Assembly: GCF_027257975.1 (NCBI RefSeq)
Contig: NZ_JANZKX010000003.1
Span: 496,001 to 560,000, forward strand
Source: Pelomonas sp. BJYL3
GTDB lineage: Bacteria; Pseudomonadota; Gammaproteobacteria; Burkholderiales; Burkholderiaceae_C
Direction of reading: 5' to 3'
Length of the DNA: 64,000 nucleotides
Positions 44,445 to 53,423 of this stretch are shown piece after piece. The notes below the pieces were generated by a model. The model was not told the DNA's origin, searched no databases, and was given only the letters and a program-made list of their open reading frames with translations. The translations under genes were made by a program, and so were the position numbers. Positions within the stretch are counted from its first letter, which is position 1. The number at the start of each line of letters is the position of its first letter.

Positions 44445-47400
44445 ATGTCCGATGCACTCACCACGACCGTGAGCCTCGCCGAGCCCGCCGGCCCCGCCCT
44501 GCGGCCCTACAAGCTCTCCGACAACCTCAGCGCCGGCAGCGGCCAGGTCTTCCTGACCGGCACCCAGGCCCTGGTGCGCCTGCTGCTGGCCCAGAAGGCC
44601 CTGGACGAGCGCAGCGGGCTGAAGACCGCCGGCTTCGTCTCCGGCTACCGCGGCTCGCCGCTGGGCATGGTCGACCAGCAGCTGTGGAAGGCGAAGAAAT
44701 TCCTCGACGCCGCGCAGGTCAACTTCCTGCCCGCCATCAATGAAGACCTGGCTGCCACGGCCTGCCTGGGCGTGCAGCGCGTGGCGCTCGACCCCAAGCG
44801 CACGGTCGATGGCGTCTTCGCCATGTGGTACGGCAAGGGCCCCGGCGTGGACCGCTCCGGTGACGCACTCAAGCACGGCAACGTCTATGGCACGTCCACC
44901 CAGGGCGGCGTGCTGGTGGTGTGCGGGGACGACCACGGCTGCGTGTCCTCCTCCACCCCGCACCAGAGCGACCTCGCCCTGCAGGCCTGGAGCATGCCCA
45001 TCGTGCATCCGGCCAATGTGGCCGAGTACCTCGAGTTCGGTCTGTACGGCTGGGCGCTGTCGCGCTTCTCGGGTGCCTGGGTGGGCTTCAAGGCCATCTC
45101 CGAGGTGGTCGAGTCCGGCATGACCGTGGACCTGGATCGCGTGCCGCTGGACTTCGAGCACCCCGTCGATTACGTCGCGCCGACGAATCTGCACATCCGC
45201 CAGGTCGACCTGCCTTCGCTGGACCTGGAGTCGCGCCTGGCCCACAAGCTGGATGCCGTGCTGGCCTTCGCCAAGCTGAATTCCATCGACAAGCACATCG
45301 TCACCAGCCCGCGCGCCACGCTGGGCATCGTGACCGTGGGCAAGGCGCACTACGACTTCATGGAAGTGCTGCGCCGCCTGGACCTGGACCCCAACGCCCT
45401 GGCCGCGGCCGGCGTGCGCGTCTACAAGGTGGGCCTCGTCTTCCCGCTGGAACCCACGCGGATGCGCGAGTTCGCGCAGGGCCTCACCGACATGCTGGTG
45501 ATCGAGGAGAAGGCCCCGGTGGTCGAGCGCCAGATCAAGGAGCTGCTGTACCACCTGCCCGATGCCCAGCGCCCGCGTGTGGTCGGCAAGACCGATGAAC
45601 ACGGGGCCGCCGTGCTCTCGGCCCTTGGCGAGCTGCGCCCCTCGCGCATCATGGCCACAGTGGCCGACTGGCTCGCCCGCCTCAACCCGGCCCTGGACCG
45701 CCGCCATCTGGTGGTGGACTTCCTCACGCCCTGCCTGCTCTCCAACGAGGCCGACGGCGTGCGCCGCCAGCCCTATTTCTGCTCGGGCTGCCCGCACAAC
45801 ACCTCGACCAAGCTGCCTGAGGGCTCGCGCGCGCTGGCCGGCATCGGCTGCCACTTCATGGCCAGCTGGATGGAACGCGGCACCTCAGGGCTCATCCAGA
45901 TGGGCGCCGAGGGCGTGGACTGGGCCGCGCACAGCCGCTTCACCACCGAGAAACACGTCTTCCAGAACCTGGGCGACGGCACCTACTACCACTCCGGCTA
46001 CCTGGCCATCCGCCAGGCCATCGCGGCGCGGGCCAACATCACCTACAAGATCCTCTACAACGACGCCGTGGCCATGACCGGCGGCCAGCCGGTGGACGGC
46101 ACGACCAGCGTGCCCCAGATCGCGCGCCAGGTGGAGGCCGAGGGCGTGAAGCGCCTGGCGGTGGTGTCCGACGAGCCCGAGAAGTACCTCGGCCACGAGA
46201 GCCTCTTCCCGCCCAAGACCACCTTCCATCCGCGCGCCGACCTCGACGCCGTGCAGCGCGAGCTGCGCGAGATCGAGGGCGTGACCGTGCTGATCTACGA
46301 CCAGACCTGCGCCGCCGAGAAGCGCCGCCGCCGCAAGAAGGGCGAGTTCTACGACCCGCCCAAGCGCGTCTTCATCAACGAGGCCGTCTGCGAGGGCTGC
46401 GGGGACTGCGGCCAGGCCAGCAACTGCCTCTCCGTCGTGCCCGTCGAGACCGACTGGGGCCGCAAGCGCGCCATCGAGCAAAGCAGCTGCAACAAGGACT
46501 TCAGCTGCGTCAACGGCTTCTGCCCGAGCTTCGTCTCGGTGCATGGCGCGCAGCTGAAGAAGAAGGTCGGCTCGGGCTTCACCGCGGCCGACCTCGCCCG
46601 CGAGATCAGCGCCATCCAGCCCCCCGCCGCCTGGCAGTGGACGGGCCCCTTCGACATGCTGGTGACCGGCGTGGGCGGCACCGGCGTGGTGACCGTGGGT
46701 GCGCTCGTCTCGATGGCGGCGCATCTGGAAGGCAAGCAGGCCTCGGTGCTCGACTTCATGGGCTTTGCGCAGAAGGGAGGCTCTGTGCTGTCCTTCGTGC
46801 GCGTGGCGCCGACGCAGGACCTGCTCAACCAGGTCCGCATCGACACCCAGCAGGCCGACGTGCTGCTGGCCTGCGACATGGTGGTGGGCGCCTCGCCCGA
46901 TGCACTGGGCACCGTCAAGCCCGGCCGCACCGTGATCCTGGCCAATACGCATGAGCTGCCGACCGCGGCCTTCGTGCGCAACCCGGATGCCAGCCTGCAG
47001 GGCCAGGGTCTGCTCGCGAAGATGCAACATGCCGTCGGCGGTTCGGACGAGTTGCTCGACACCATCGACGCCCAGTCCATCGCCCAGACGCTGATGGGCG
47101 ACACCATGCCCAGCAACATCATCATGCTGGGCGCCTGCTGGCAGCGCGGCCTGATCCCGGTGAGCTTCGCCGCGCTGATGCGCGCCATCGAGCTCAACGG
47201 TGTGGCCGTGGACGGCAACAAGACGGCCTTCGCGCTGGGGCGCCTGGCCATCGCCGCACCGGAAGCCCTGCGCCGCCTGGCCGGCCAGCCCGACGGCACG
47301 CCGGTGCAGCTGCTGCTGGGCCAGGACAAGCTCGACGGCGAGGACGGTCTCATCAACCGCCGCCTGCGCTTCCTGACCGACTACCAGGACGCCGCCTACG

Positions 47401-48053
47401 CGCAGCGCTACCTCGCCCTCGTGCAGGAGATCCGCCTGGCCGAAGGTCGCCTGGGCGAGCTGGGCCAGGGCGAGCGCCTCTCCAAGGCCGTGGCGCGCTA
47501 CCTCGCCAAGCTCATGGCCATCAAGGACGAGTACGAGGTCGCCCGCCTCTACACCGACGGCCGCTTCGAGCAGGCCCTGAAGGAGCAGTTCCAGTCCTTC
47601 GACCGCCTCTCCTTCCACATGGCCCCGCCCCTGGTCTCCAAGCCCGGCGCCGATGGCCGCGCGAAGAAGATCGAGCTGGGCAGCTGGACCTTCGCGGCGC
47701 TGAAAGTGCTGGCCAAGTTCAAGGGCCTGCGCGGCGGCTGGCTGGACGTCTTCGGCAAGACCGAGGAGCGCCGCATGGAGCGCCAGCTGCTGGCCGACTA
47801 CGAGCAGCTGCTGCGCCGCGAGATCCTGCCCCTGCTGCAGCCCGGCCTGGAGAAGCCGCGCTACGAGCTGATGCTGGCCCTGGCGCGCCTGCCGGAGAAG
47901 ATCCGGGGCTACGGCCACGTGAAGCTGGCCAATGTGGTGACGGCACGCGCCCAGTGGAAGGACCTGCTGGACCGGCTGCAAGGCAAGGTGCAAGACGCCG
48001 GCCCGGTGGCCAGCACGGCGCCGATCCGGATCAAGGGCGTGGCGGAGTTGTGA
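44445..48053 (+). CDS. fused indolepyruvate ferredoxin oxidoreductase (IorA-IorB type)
   Basis: 1,202-residue thiamine-diphosphate enzyme that oxidatively decarboxylates aryl-pyruvates from aromatic amino acids (indolepyruvate, phenylpyruvate) to acyl-CoA. The N-terminal region has the pyruvate-oxidoreductase fold (GFVSGYRGSPLGMVDQQLW, CGDDHGCVSSSTPHQSD). The TPP-binding part is around CSGCPHNTSTK and GDGTYYHSGYLAI. A ferredoxin-like cysteine cluster is CEGCGDCGQASNC at about 649-661, with more Cys at CNKDFSCVNGFC. The C-terminal gamma-type domain begins near VTGVGGTGVVTVGAL. A CAGGAG ribosome site precedes ATG 44445. Divergent from the Lrp gene. Confidence 0.93.
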   Translation: MSDALTTTVSLAEPAGPALRPYKLSDNLSAGSGQVFLTGTQALVRLLLAQKALDERSGLKTAGFVSGYRGSPLGMVDQQLWKAKKFLDAAQVNFLPAINEDLAATACLGVQRVALDPKRTVDGVFAMWYGKGPGVDRSGDALKHGNVYGTSTQGGVLVVCGDDHGCVSSSTPHQSDLALQAWSMPIVHPANVAEYLEFGLYGWALSRFSGAWVGFKAISEVVESGMTVDLDRVPLDFEHPVDYVAPTNLHIRQVDLPSLDLESRLAHKLDAVLAFAKLNSIDKHIVTSPRATLGIVTVGKAHYDFMEVLRRLDLDPNALAAAGVRVYKVGLVFPLEPTRMREFAQGLTDMLVIEEKAPVVERQIKELLYHLPDAQRPRVVGKTDEHGAAVLSALGELRPSRIMATVADWLARLNPALDRRHLVVDFLTPCLLSNEADGVRRQPYFCSGCPHNTSTKLPEGSRALAGIGCHFMASWMERGTSGLIQMGAEGVDWAAHSRFTTEKHVFQNLGDGTYYHSGYLAIRQAIAARANITYKILYNDAVAMTGGQPVDGTTSVPQIARQVEAEGVKRLAVVSDEPEKYLGHESLFPPKTTFHPRADLDAVQRELREIEGVTVLIYDQTCAAEKRRRRKKGEFYDPPKRVFINEAVCEGCGDCGQASNCLSVVPVETDWGRKRAIEQSSCNKDFSCVNGFCPSFVSVHGAQLKKKVGSGFTAADLAREISAIQPPAAWQWTGPFDMLVTGVGGTGVVTVGALVSMAAHLEGKQASVLDFMGFAQKGGSVLSFVRVAPTQDLLNQVRIDTQQADVLLACDMVVGASPDALGTVKPGRTVILANTHELPTAAFVRNPDASLQGQGLLAKMQHAVGGSDELLDTIDAQSIAQTLMGDTMPSNIIMLGACWQRGLIPVSFAALMRAIELNGVAVDGNKTAFALGRLAIAAPEALRRLAGQPDGTPVQLLLGQDKLDGEDGLINRRLRFLTDYQDAAYAQRYLALVQEIRLAEGRLGELGQGERLSKAVARYLAKLMAIKDEYEVARLYTDGRFEQALKEQFQSFDRLSFHMAPPLVSKPGADGRAKKIELGSWTFAALKVLAKFKGLRGGWLDVFGKTEERRMERQLLADYEQLLRREILPLLQPGLEKPRYELMLALARLPEKIRGYGHVKLANVVTARAQWKDLLDRLQGKVQDAGPVASTAPIRIKGVAEL

Positions 48054-48158
48054 CTCGGTTTCATCCGGCCGGGCGGCGGTACTAGTCCGCAGTGACCGGC
48101 TGTCCGCAGAGGCCGGTCGGGTGGCGCCGGGGCTATGCTGCCGGGCGGATGACTCCTC

Positions 48159-49076
48159 ATGACGCCGACTGACCGCCTCCCCGCCTCGCGCCGCCAGCTG
48201 CTGTTGGCAGCCTGCGCTGTCGGCATGGCCCCCGGCGCGCTGGCGCAGCCGCCCCTGCTGATCCGGCACAACATGGCCGACGGCGAGGAAGCGGCGCCCT
48301 ACCGCCTCCAGGTCCTGCGCCTGCTGCTGGACCGCACCCTGGCCAGCCACGGCCCCTACGTGCTGCAGGCCGACGGCAGTGCCACCACGCAGAGCCGCGC
48401 CCTGGCCCAGCTCCGCGCCGGGGACCTCGACGTCTGGGCCAGCATGTGCTCGCGCAGCCGTCAGGACGCCGGGCTGAGCATTCCCATCTGCCTTCGACGC
48501 GGTGTCAACGGCGTGCGACTGCCCGTGGTGCTGGCCGAGCGACGCGGCGAGTTCGAGGGCCTGCGCCACCCGATGGCGCTGCGGACCTACCGCTACGGCC
48601 AGGTCAGCCACTGGCCCGATGCGCGGGTGCTGGCCGGCAATGGCTTCAAGCTGGAGGCCGTGCAGACCCTGGAGGCCTTCCCGGCCATGCTGCGACTGCG
48701 CCGCTTCGACATCTTCCTGCTGGCCGCCGATGAGGCGCACGCCATCGTCGAGGCGCACCCGGACCTCCTGGTGCTGGACCACTGGTGCCTCGCCTATCCC
48801 TCCGTCTACGGCTTCTTCGTCAACGCGCGCCAGCCCGCCCTGGCCCGGCGCCTGCGTGAGGGCTGGGCGCAGAGCCTGGCCGACGGCAGCTTCGCTGCTC
48901 TGTTCGACGCCCATCTGGGCCCGCAGCTCCAGCGCGCCCAGCTCGACAAGCGCCTCTGGTTCCGCCTGCCCAACCCGGACCTGCCCGAGGGCATGCCGCT
49001 GCGCGAGCGGGGCCTGTGGCATCCCCTGGTGTGGCAGCGGCTGCTGGCACCCGCCGCCGCCTCGCTCAAGCGCTGA
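48159..49076 (+). CDS. periplasmic substrate-binding-like protein with twin-arginine-type signal
   Basis: 305 residues. The N-terminus SRRQLLLAACAVGMAPGALAQ has RR ahead of a hydrophobic stretch, a possible Tat signal. The mature part looks like an SBP_bac_3-related domain (LLIRHNMADGEEAAPYRLQVLRLLLDRTL, LRAGDLDVWASMCSR, RFDIFLLAADEAHAIVEAHP). There is no adjacent transporter. It resembles the orphan binding protein at 33049 in size and context but is not obviously its close paralogue. It follows the oxidoreductase by 105 bases. Confidence 0.7.
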   Translation: MTPTDRLPASRRQLLLAACAVGMAPGALAQPPLLIRHNMADGEEAAPYRLQVLRLLLDRTLASHGPYVLQADGSATTQSRALAQLRAGDLDVWASMCSRSRQDAGLSIPICLRRGVNGVRLPVVLAERRGEFEGLRHPMALRTYRYGQVSHWPDARVLAGNGFKLEAVQTLEAFPAMLRLRRFDIFLLAADEAHAIVEAHPDLLVLDHWCLAYPSVYGFFVNARQPALARRLREGWAQSLADGSFAALFDAHLGPQLQRAQLDKRLWFRLPNPDLPEGMPLRERGLWHPLVWQRLLAPAAASLKR

Positions 49077-49285
49077 GCCACCCCGGCAGGGCCCGTGGGA
49101 ACGGGCGGCCACCCTGGAAGAACTGCCAATAGGGTTGCGCCCGATGTCTGCAGGCAAACCCCGAGTCCATCGGCACCGGCGGCCACCACACTGCGGATCG
49201 CGCATGCAGAAGTTGTGCGGCATGCGCGTCCATAACAAGCCGGGCCGCAAGGCCTGAACCATCCATCCATCTGTACGAGGCAGAT

Positions 49286-49852
49286 ATGCACACGAAACTT
49301 CTGAAGTCCCCCATCGCCCGCACCCTGGGCGTCGCTGCTGCGCTGGTCCTGGGAGCACTGGGAGCCCAGGCCGCCACCGTCAACAACACCTACATCCAGA
49401 ACTCGGCCACCGAGATCCGCGGCCAGCTGGGCGGCTATGCACGGCCCACCGTGTACGTGGACCGCAATGCCTGCGGCGAAGGCATCCCCGGCAATGCCGT
49501 GGCCTGCGGCCCCTACACCATCAGCGTGGGGGTGAGGTTCCTGCAGGGTCAGGAGAACAGCTACGGCAACTACGTGGCCAAGTTCATCATCGCGCACGAG
49601 TGGGGCCACAGCATCCAGTTCACCCGCGGCATCTACAAGCAGGCCCCCATGCAGGAGCTCCAGGCCGACTGCGTGGCCGGCACCTTCGCCAAGTACGCGC
49701 AGACCTCGCTGGGCTATCCGGCCTTCATCGAGTCGGCCGTGCGCTCGGCCCGCGCCGCGGCGGACTACTCCACCCACGGCTCGCCCTCGCAGCGTGACTA
49801 CTACGCGCGCTACGGCTACGCCAACGGCCTGAGCCGCTGCCTGAGCCTGTAA
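49286..49852 (+). CDS. secreted neutral zinc metallopeptidase (YpfJ-like, short)
   Basis: 188 residues. Signal peptide about 1-29 (cleavage after AQA). The zinc-peptidase signature is FIIAHEWGHSIQ (H104, E105, H108), with the downstream ELQADCVAG (E124, D128) typical of this family. Two Cys pairs may form disulfides. Family members are usually longer and membrane anchored, so this is a compact exported version. It is followed after 11 bases by an anchored protein, likely one operon. No ligand or substrate is known. Confidence 0.85.
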   Translation: MHTKLLKSPIARTLGVAAALVLGALGAQAATVNNTYIQNSATEIRGQLGGYARPTVYVDRNACGEGIPGNAVACGPYTISVGVRFLQGQENSYGNYVAKFIIAHEWGHSIQFTRGIYKQAPMQELQADCVAGTFAKYAQTSLGYPAFIESAVRSARAAADYSTHGSPSQRDYYARYGYANGLSRCLSL

Positions 49853-49863
49853 GGAGCCCGGTC

Positions 49864-50649
49864 ATGAGCCCCAAGCATCTGGGCCTGGCGGCCCTGGTGG
49901 TCACCGGTCTCACGCTGGCCGGCTGGTACTGGCTGGACGAGCGCGAGGCGGCGCGCGCCGAGGAAGCCCAGGCTCGCGCCAAGGCCGAGGCGGCCCAGCG
50001 CAATGCGGGGCTCAACACCGGCCTGGCCGACCTGTTCCGCCCCATGCCGGCCAGCGGCGCCCAGGCGCAGGGCGCCGGCGCCAACGGGCAGCAGGTCTGG
50101 CTGGCCGCGGGCCAGGGCGGCTCGCCGGGCACGGTGCCCGGCATGCCGCCGCCCGACATCCAGGTGGAGACCCCGCAGCAGCGCGCCGAAGCTGAAGCCC
50201 TGCGCAAGCTGGGCTATCACATCGACCAGCGCTACTACCAGATGAGCCTGGCCGAGCTGCGCCAGGCGGCCAACGGCGGAGACCGGCAGGCGCTCACGCA
50301 CCTGGCCGAGCGCTACCTCTTCGCGCTGGACGGCAAGCCGCAGGATCCCGAGCACGAGCCCGGCTATCCCTACCGCGAGGCCGCCCGCGAAGCGCTGCGC
50401 CAGGCCTATGTGCGAGGCAATCTGCATGCGGCGGCCATCATCTCGGAGTCCTACCTGCTGGAGAAGCGGCCCCTGGATGCGGCGGCCTGGAATCTGGTCG
50501 CGCGGCGCTCGGGCGACACGCTCAGCGCCGACTGGTTCGTGGGCACCAAGGACTATCAGCAGCTCAACGAGTCCCAGCGCAGCGAGGCCACGCGCATGGC
50601 GGACAACCTCTGGGCCGACCTGGAGGCCCGGCGGCAGGCCAAGGGCTGA
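49864..50649 (+). CDS. N-terminally anchored protein of unknown function
   Basis: 261 residues. One transmembrane helix (about 5-23, GLAALVVTGLTLAGWYWL) is followed by a charged coiled-coil (EAARAEEAQARAKAEAAQR), a low-complexity Gly/Ala/Pro linker (about 60-95) and a helical domain (about 105-255). The domain contains LAELRQAANGGDRQALTHLAERYLFA and YVRGNLHAAAIISESYLLEKRPLDAAAWNLVA, reminiscent of Sel1/TPR helices. It lies 11 bases after the zinc peptidase, so the two probably act together, for instance as an envelope partner. Ends at a terminator (50670). Confidence 0.65.
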   Translation: MSPKHLGLAALVVTGLTLAGWYWLDEREAARAEEAQARAKAEAAQRNAGLNTGLADLFRPMPASGAQAQGAGANGQQVWLAAGQGGSPGTVPGMPPPDIQVETPQQRAEAEALRKLGYHIDQRYYQMSLAELRQAANGGDRQALTHLAERYLFALDGKPQDPEHEPGYPYREAAREALRQAYVRGNLHAAAIISESYLLEKRPLDAAAWNLVARRSGDTLSADWFVGTKDYQQLNESQRSEATRMADNLWADLEARRQAKG

Positions 50650-50669
50650 AGGCCCCCGGCCCAGGCAAG

Positions 50670-50699
50670 AACGGCAGCCCTCGGGCTGCCGTTCCTTTT
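50670..50699 (+). terminator. intrinsic terminator after the anchored protein
   Basis: AACGGCAGCCC (50670-50680) pairs with GGGCTGCCGTT (50683-50693), followed by CCTTTT. An 11-bp stem with a two-base gap between the arms. Confidence 0.85.
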
Positions 50700-50712
50700 C
50701 CTGGCTTCGCGT

Positions 50713-51363
50713 TCAGAGGCGGGTGAAGGGCCCGCTGGCCAGCCAGCGCTCGATCTGGGGCTGGCGGTCATTGCCCCAGAAGGGCTCGCCGTCGATGAGG
50801 AAGAAGGGCGCGCCGAACACGCCCGCGGCCACCGCGGCCTCGTTCACCGCGCGCAGGCGCTGCTTCCAGTGCTCGTCCTGCCAGGCGGCCTCGGCGGCCT
50901 GGGCGTCCAGGCCCAGCTCCGTCACCAGGGCCCTGAGCTGGGCCGCATCGCTGAGCACCACACCGCGGGTGAAGTAGGCCCGCAGCCCGGCCCGCGCGAA
51001 GCTCACCGCCTGCTGTGCGCCCTGGGTGTCATGCAGCCACCAGAAGACACGCGCCGCGTTGTGCGTGGCGATCGGGAAGTGCTCGGGCTGCCGGTAAGGC
51101 AGGCCCGCGAAATGGGCGGAGCGCTCGAAGTCCCGCAGCGCATAGTCGCGCTTGATGGGATGCGCCACCGGCGGCTTCAGCTCGGCGGCCTGGAAGGTCA
51201 CGCCCAGCAGGATGGCATGCCACTGCACGGTGCGGCCGTGGCGCGCGGCCACGGCATTGACCCACTCCGAGGCAACGTAGGAATACGGCGAGGAGAAGTC
51301 GAAATAGAACTGTAGGGGCGGGCGGGCCGGGGCAGGCCGCCCGGCAAAGGGCGATTCACTCAT
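50713..51363 (-). CDS. 2-hydroxychromene-2-carboxylate isomerase family protein (kappa-GST/DsbA fold)
   Basis: 216 residues. The thioredoxin-like active segment is FYFDFSSPYSYVASEW, with Ser24 in place of the redox cysteine, as in HCCA isomerases and kappa-class glutathione transferases. FGAPFFLIDGEPFWGNDR near the C-terminus is characteristic. HCCA isomerase acts in naphthalene-type degradation, but most homologues in this order have no aromatic pathway, so the actual substrate is unclear. Located next to fatty-acid-type dehydrogenases. Confidence 0.85.
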   Translation of the reverse strand: MSESPFAGRPAPARPPLQFYFDFSSPYSYVASEWVNAVAARHGRTVQWHAILLGVTFQAAELKPPVAHPIKRDYALRDFERSAHFAGLPYRQPEHFPIATHNAARVFWWLHDTQGAQQAVSFARAGLRAYFTRGVVLSDAAQLRALVTELGLDAQAAEAAWQDEHWKQRLRAVNEAAVAAGVFGAPFFLIDGEPFWGNDRQPQIERWLASGPFTRL

Positions 51364-51434
51364 GCCGCGACCTTAGGCCATTTCCCTTGCGCGCGCAGCC
51401 CGGGCTTTCGCTCCCCGCGCGTGCCCCTCACCGT

Positions 51435-52577
51435 TCAGACCAGCGCGCGCCCGATCAGGATCTTCTGGACCTCGGAAGTGCCTTCGTAGATCTGGGTCAC
51501 GCGCACATCGCGGTAGATGCGCTCGACGGGGAAGTCGCTGACATAGCCGTAGCCGCCGTGGATCTGGATGGCCGCGGAGCAGACCTTCTCGGCCATCTCC
51601 GAAGCGAAGAGCTTGGCCATGGCCGCCTCCTTCAGGCAGGGCTGGCCGGCGTCCTTCAGGCTGGCGGCATGCCAGATCAGCTGGCGCGCGGCCTCGATCT
51701 GCGTGGCCATGTCGGCCAGCTTGTGCTGCATGGCCTGGTGCTCGAAGATGGGCACGCCGAAGGCCACGCGCTCCTTGCTGTACTTCAGCGCCGCCTCGAA
51801 GGCCGCGCGGGCCATGCCCACGCTCTGGCTGGCGATGCCGATACGGCCGCCCTCCAGGCCCGACAGCGCGATCTTCAGGCCCTGCCCTTCCTCGCCCAGA
51901 CGGTAGCGCGCGGGGATGCGGCAGTTCTCGAACAGGATCTGGGCGGTGTCGCTCGCGTGCTGGCCCATCTTGTCCTCGATGCGGGCCACGGTGTAGCCCG
52001 GCGTCTTCGTGGGCACCAGGAAGGCGCTGATGCCCTTCTTGCCGGCGGCCTTGTCGGTGACGGCCATCACGATGGCCACGTCGCCGTTCTTGCCGCTGGT
52101 GATGAACTGCTTGACGCCGTTGAGCACGTAGCCGTCGCCCTCACCGTCATTGACACGGGTGGCCGTGGTCTTGAGGCCGCCGGCCTCGGAGCCCACATGC
52201 GGTTCGGTGAGGCAGAAGGCGCCCAGCATGTCGCCGCGAGCCAGGGGCTTGAGGAACTCCTGCTTCTGCTCCTCGTTGGCAAAGGCCATCAGGATCGAGC
52301 ACACCGGGCAGTTGTTGACGCTGACCACGGTGGACGTGGCGCCGTCGCCCGCGCCGATCTCCTCCAGGATGATGGCCAGGGCCAGGTAGTCCAGGCCCGC
52401 GCCGTCGTACTCGGTGGGCACGGCCACGCCGTAGCAGCCCAGCGCGGCCAGGCCTTTCAGCTCCTCGGCCGGGAAGTGGTGGCTCTTGTCCCACTCGGCC
52501 GCCTTGGGCGCGATCTGGTCTTGCACAAAGGCGCGCACGGCGTCCTGCACGGCACGATGGTCTTCACTGAGCAGCAT
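51435..52577 (-). CDS. acyl-CoA dehydrogenase (short/branched-chain type)
   Basis: 380-residue flavoenzyme that oxidises acyl-CoA to enoyl-CoA and passes electrons to ETF. FAD motifs are [18 protein letters not shown] and [13 protein letters not shown]. The catalytic base is the Glu in [19 protein letters not shown] near the C-terminus, placing it with short- or branched-chain enzymes, unlike the isovaleryl enzyme at 57238. Good spacing to the SDR gene (81 bases upstream) suggests an SDR-ACAD unit. Confidence 0.95.
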   Translation of the reverse strand: MLLSEDHRAVQDAVRAFVQDQIAPKAAEWDKSHHFPAEELKGLAALGCYGVAVPTEYDGAGLDYLALAIILEEIGAGDGATSTVVSVNNCPVCSILMAFANEEQKQEFLKPLARGDMLGAFCLTEPHVGSEAGGLKTTATRVNDGEGDGYVLNGVKQFITSGKNGDVAIVMAVTDKAAGKKGISAFLVPTKTPGYTVARIEDKMGQHASDTAQILFENCRIPARYRLGEEGQGLKIALSGLEGGRIGIASQSVGMARAAFEAALKYSKERVAFGVPIFEHQAMQHKLADMATQIEAARQLIWHAASLKDAGQPCLKEAAMAKLFASEMAEKVCSAAIQIHGGYGYVSDFPVERIYRDVRVTQIYEGTSEVQKILIGRALV

Positions 52578-52658
52578 GAGAGGGGTACTCCGGGGGACGG
52601 GGAAATCGGGGGATCCGTGGATCGTCGGGAAACGAGGACGAGGCGCCTCGTGAGCGCC

Positions 52659-53327
52659 TCACCAGGCCAGGGGCTGGCCGTCGAAATTGAAGAAGCCGCC
52701 ATTGTCGGACGGCTGCAGCCGAGCCAGCAAGGAGCGCATGCCGCCGATGCTGGTGGCAGGGTCGATGTCGGCGCCGGCGCCGCCCATGTCGGTGCGCACC
52801 CAGCCGGGATGCAGGCTCACGCAGATGGCGCGGCCGGCGAGCTCCAGGGCGGCGTCCCGCATCACCGAGTTCAGCGCGGCCTTGGAGGCACGGTAGAGCC
52901 AGCCATGGCTGTTCACGCGCAGGGCCAGCGAGCCCATGACGGACGAGATCAACGCCACCCGGGCCTGCGGCGCCAGGCTGTCCAGCAGCTGCGGCAGCAG
53001 ACGCATGGGTCCCAGCACATTGGTGTGCAGGACATGGTCGAAGCTGGCCTGGGACGGGGTCACCAGACCGTCCGTGCGCTCGCCGAAGACGCCGGCATTG
53101 AGCACGACCTCGTCAAAGGCCTCGCCGTCGATCTGCCAGGCCAGGCCGGCGCAGCTGGCCACGCTGGCCACGTCCAGCCGCAGGGCCTTGGCGCCCAGGG
53201 CCTGGATCGCACCCAGGCCCTCGTCACTGCGGGCCGTCGCGACGACGCGGTCGCCCGCCTCGCGGTACTGGCGCACGAACTCCAGGCCCAGGCCGCGGGA
53301 GGCGCCGATGATCAGGACATGCTTCAT
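52659..53327 (-). CDS. short-chain dehydrogenase/reductase
   Basis: 222-residue Rossmann enzyme. Cofactor loop IGASRGLGLEF near the N-terminus, LNAGVFG (NAG motif), catalytic Ser in LISSVMGS and YRASK (Tyr-x-x-x-Lys). The acidic or basic residue after the second strand (ATARSDEG) suggests NADP preference, but this is only a guess. It sits between the thiolase terminator (53349-53391) and the ACAD gene, so it probably starts a short transcript of its own. Substrate unknown. Confidence 0.9.
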   Translation of the reverse strand: MKHVLIIGASRGLGLEFVRQYREAGDRVVATARSDEGLGAIQALGAKALRLDVASVASCAGLAWQIDGEAFDEVVLNAGVFGERTDGLVTPSQASFDHVLHTNVLGPMRLLPQLLDSLAPQARVALISSVMGSLALRVNSHGWLYRASKAALNSVMRDAALELAGRAICVSLHPGWVRTDMGGAGADIDPATSIGGMRSLLARLQPSDNGGFFNFDGQPLAW

Positions 53328-53348
53328 GGGTGTCGCCTCGGGGGCGTC

Positions 53349-53391
53349 AAAAAGGAAGGCGCGGTCCGGACCTCAGCCGGTGGCCGCGCCT
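53349..53391 (-). terminator. intrinsic terminator ending the ivd-can-aceK-thiolase transcript
   Basis: AGGCGCGG (53357-53364) pairs with CCGCGCCT (53384-53391). On the minus strand the stem is followed by TCC then TTTTT (53353-53349). It lies 33 bases past the thiolase stop. Confidence 0.7.
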
Positions 53392-53404
53392 CGTGGGGCC
53401 GGGG

Positions 53405-53417
53405 CAAGACCCGACCC
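53405..53417 (-). repeat. one-mismatch copy of the dispersed motif (CAAGACCCGACCC on plus)
   Basis: It differs from CAAGACCTGACCC at one base. Located between the thiolase stop and its terminator. Confidence 0.45.
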
Positions 53418-53423
53418 TCAGCT

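Noticed and set aside
45885-49358. 1,157-codon open frame on the minus strand
   Set aside because: Antisense to the oxidoreductase gene and its neighbours. Residues are Ala/Gly/His/Gln-rich without motifs, a usual artefact of high GC.
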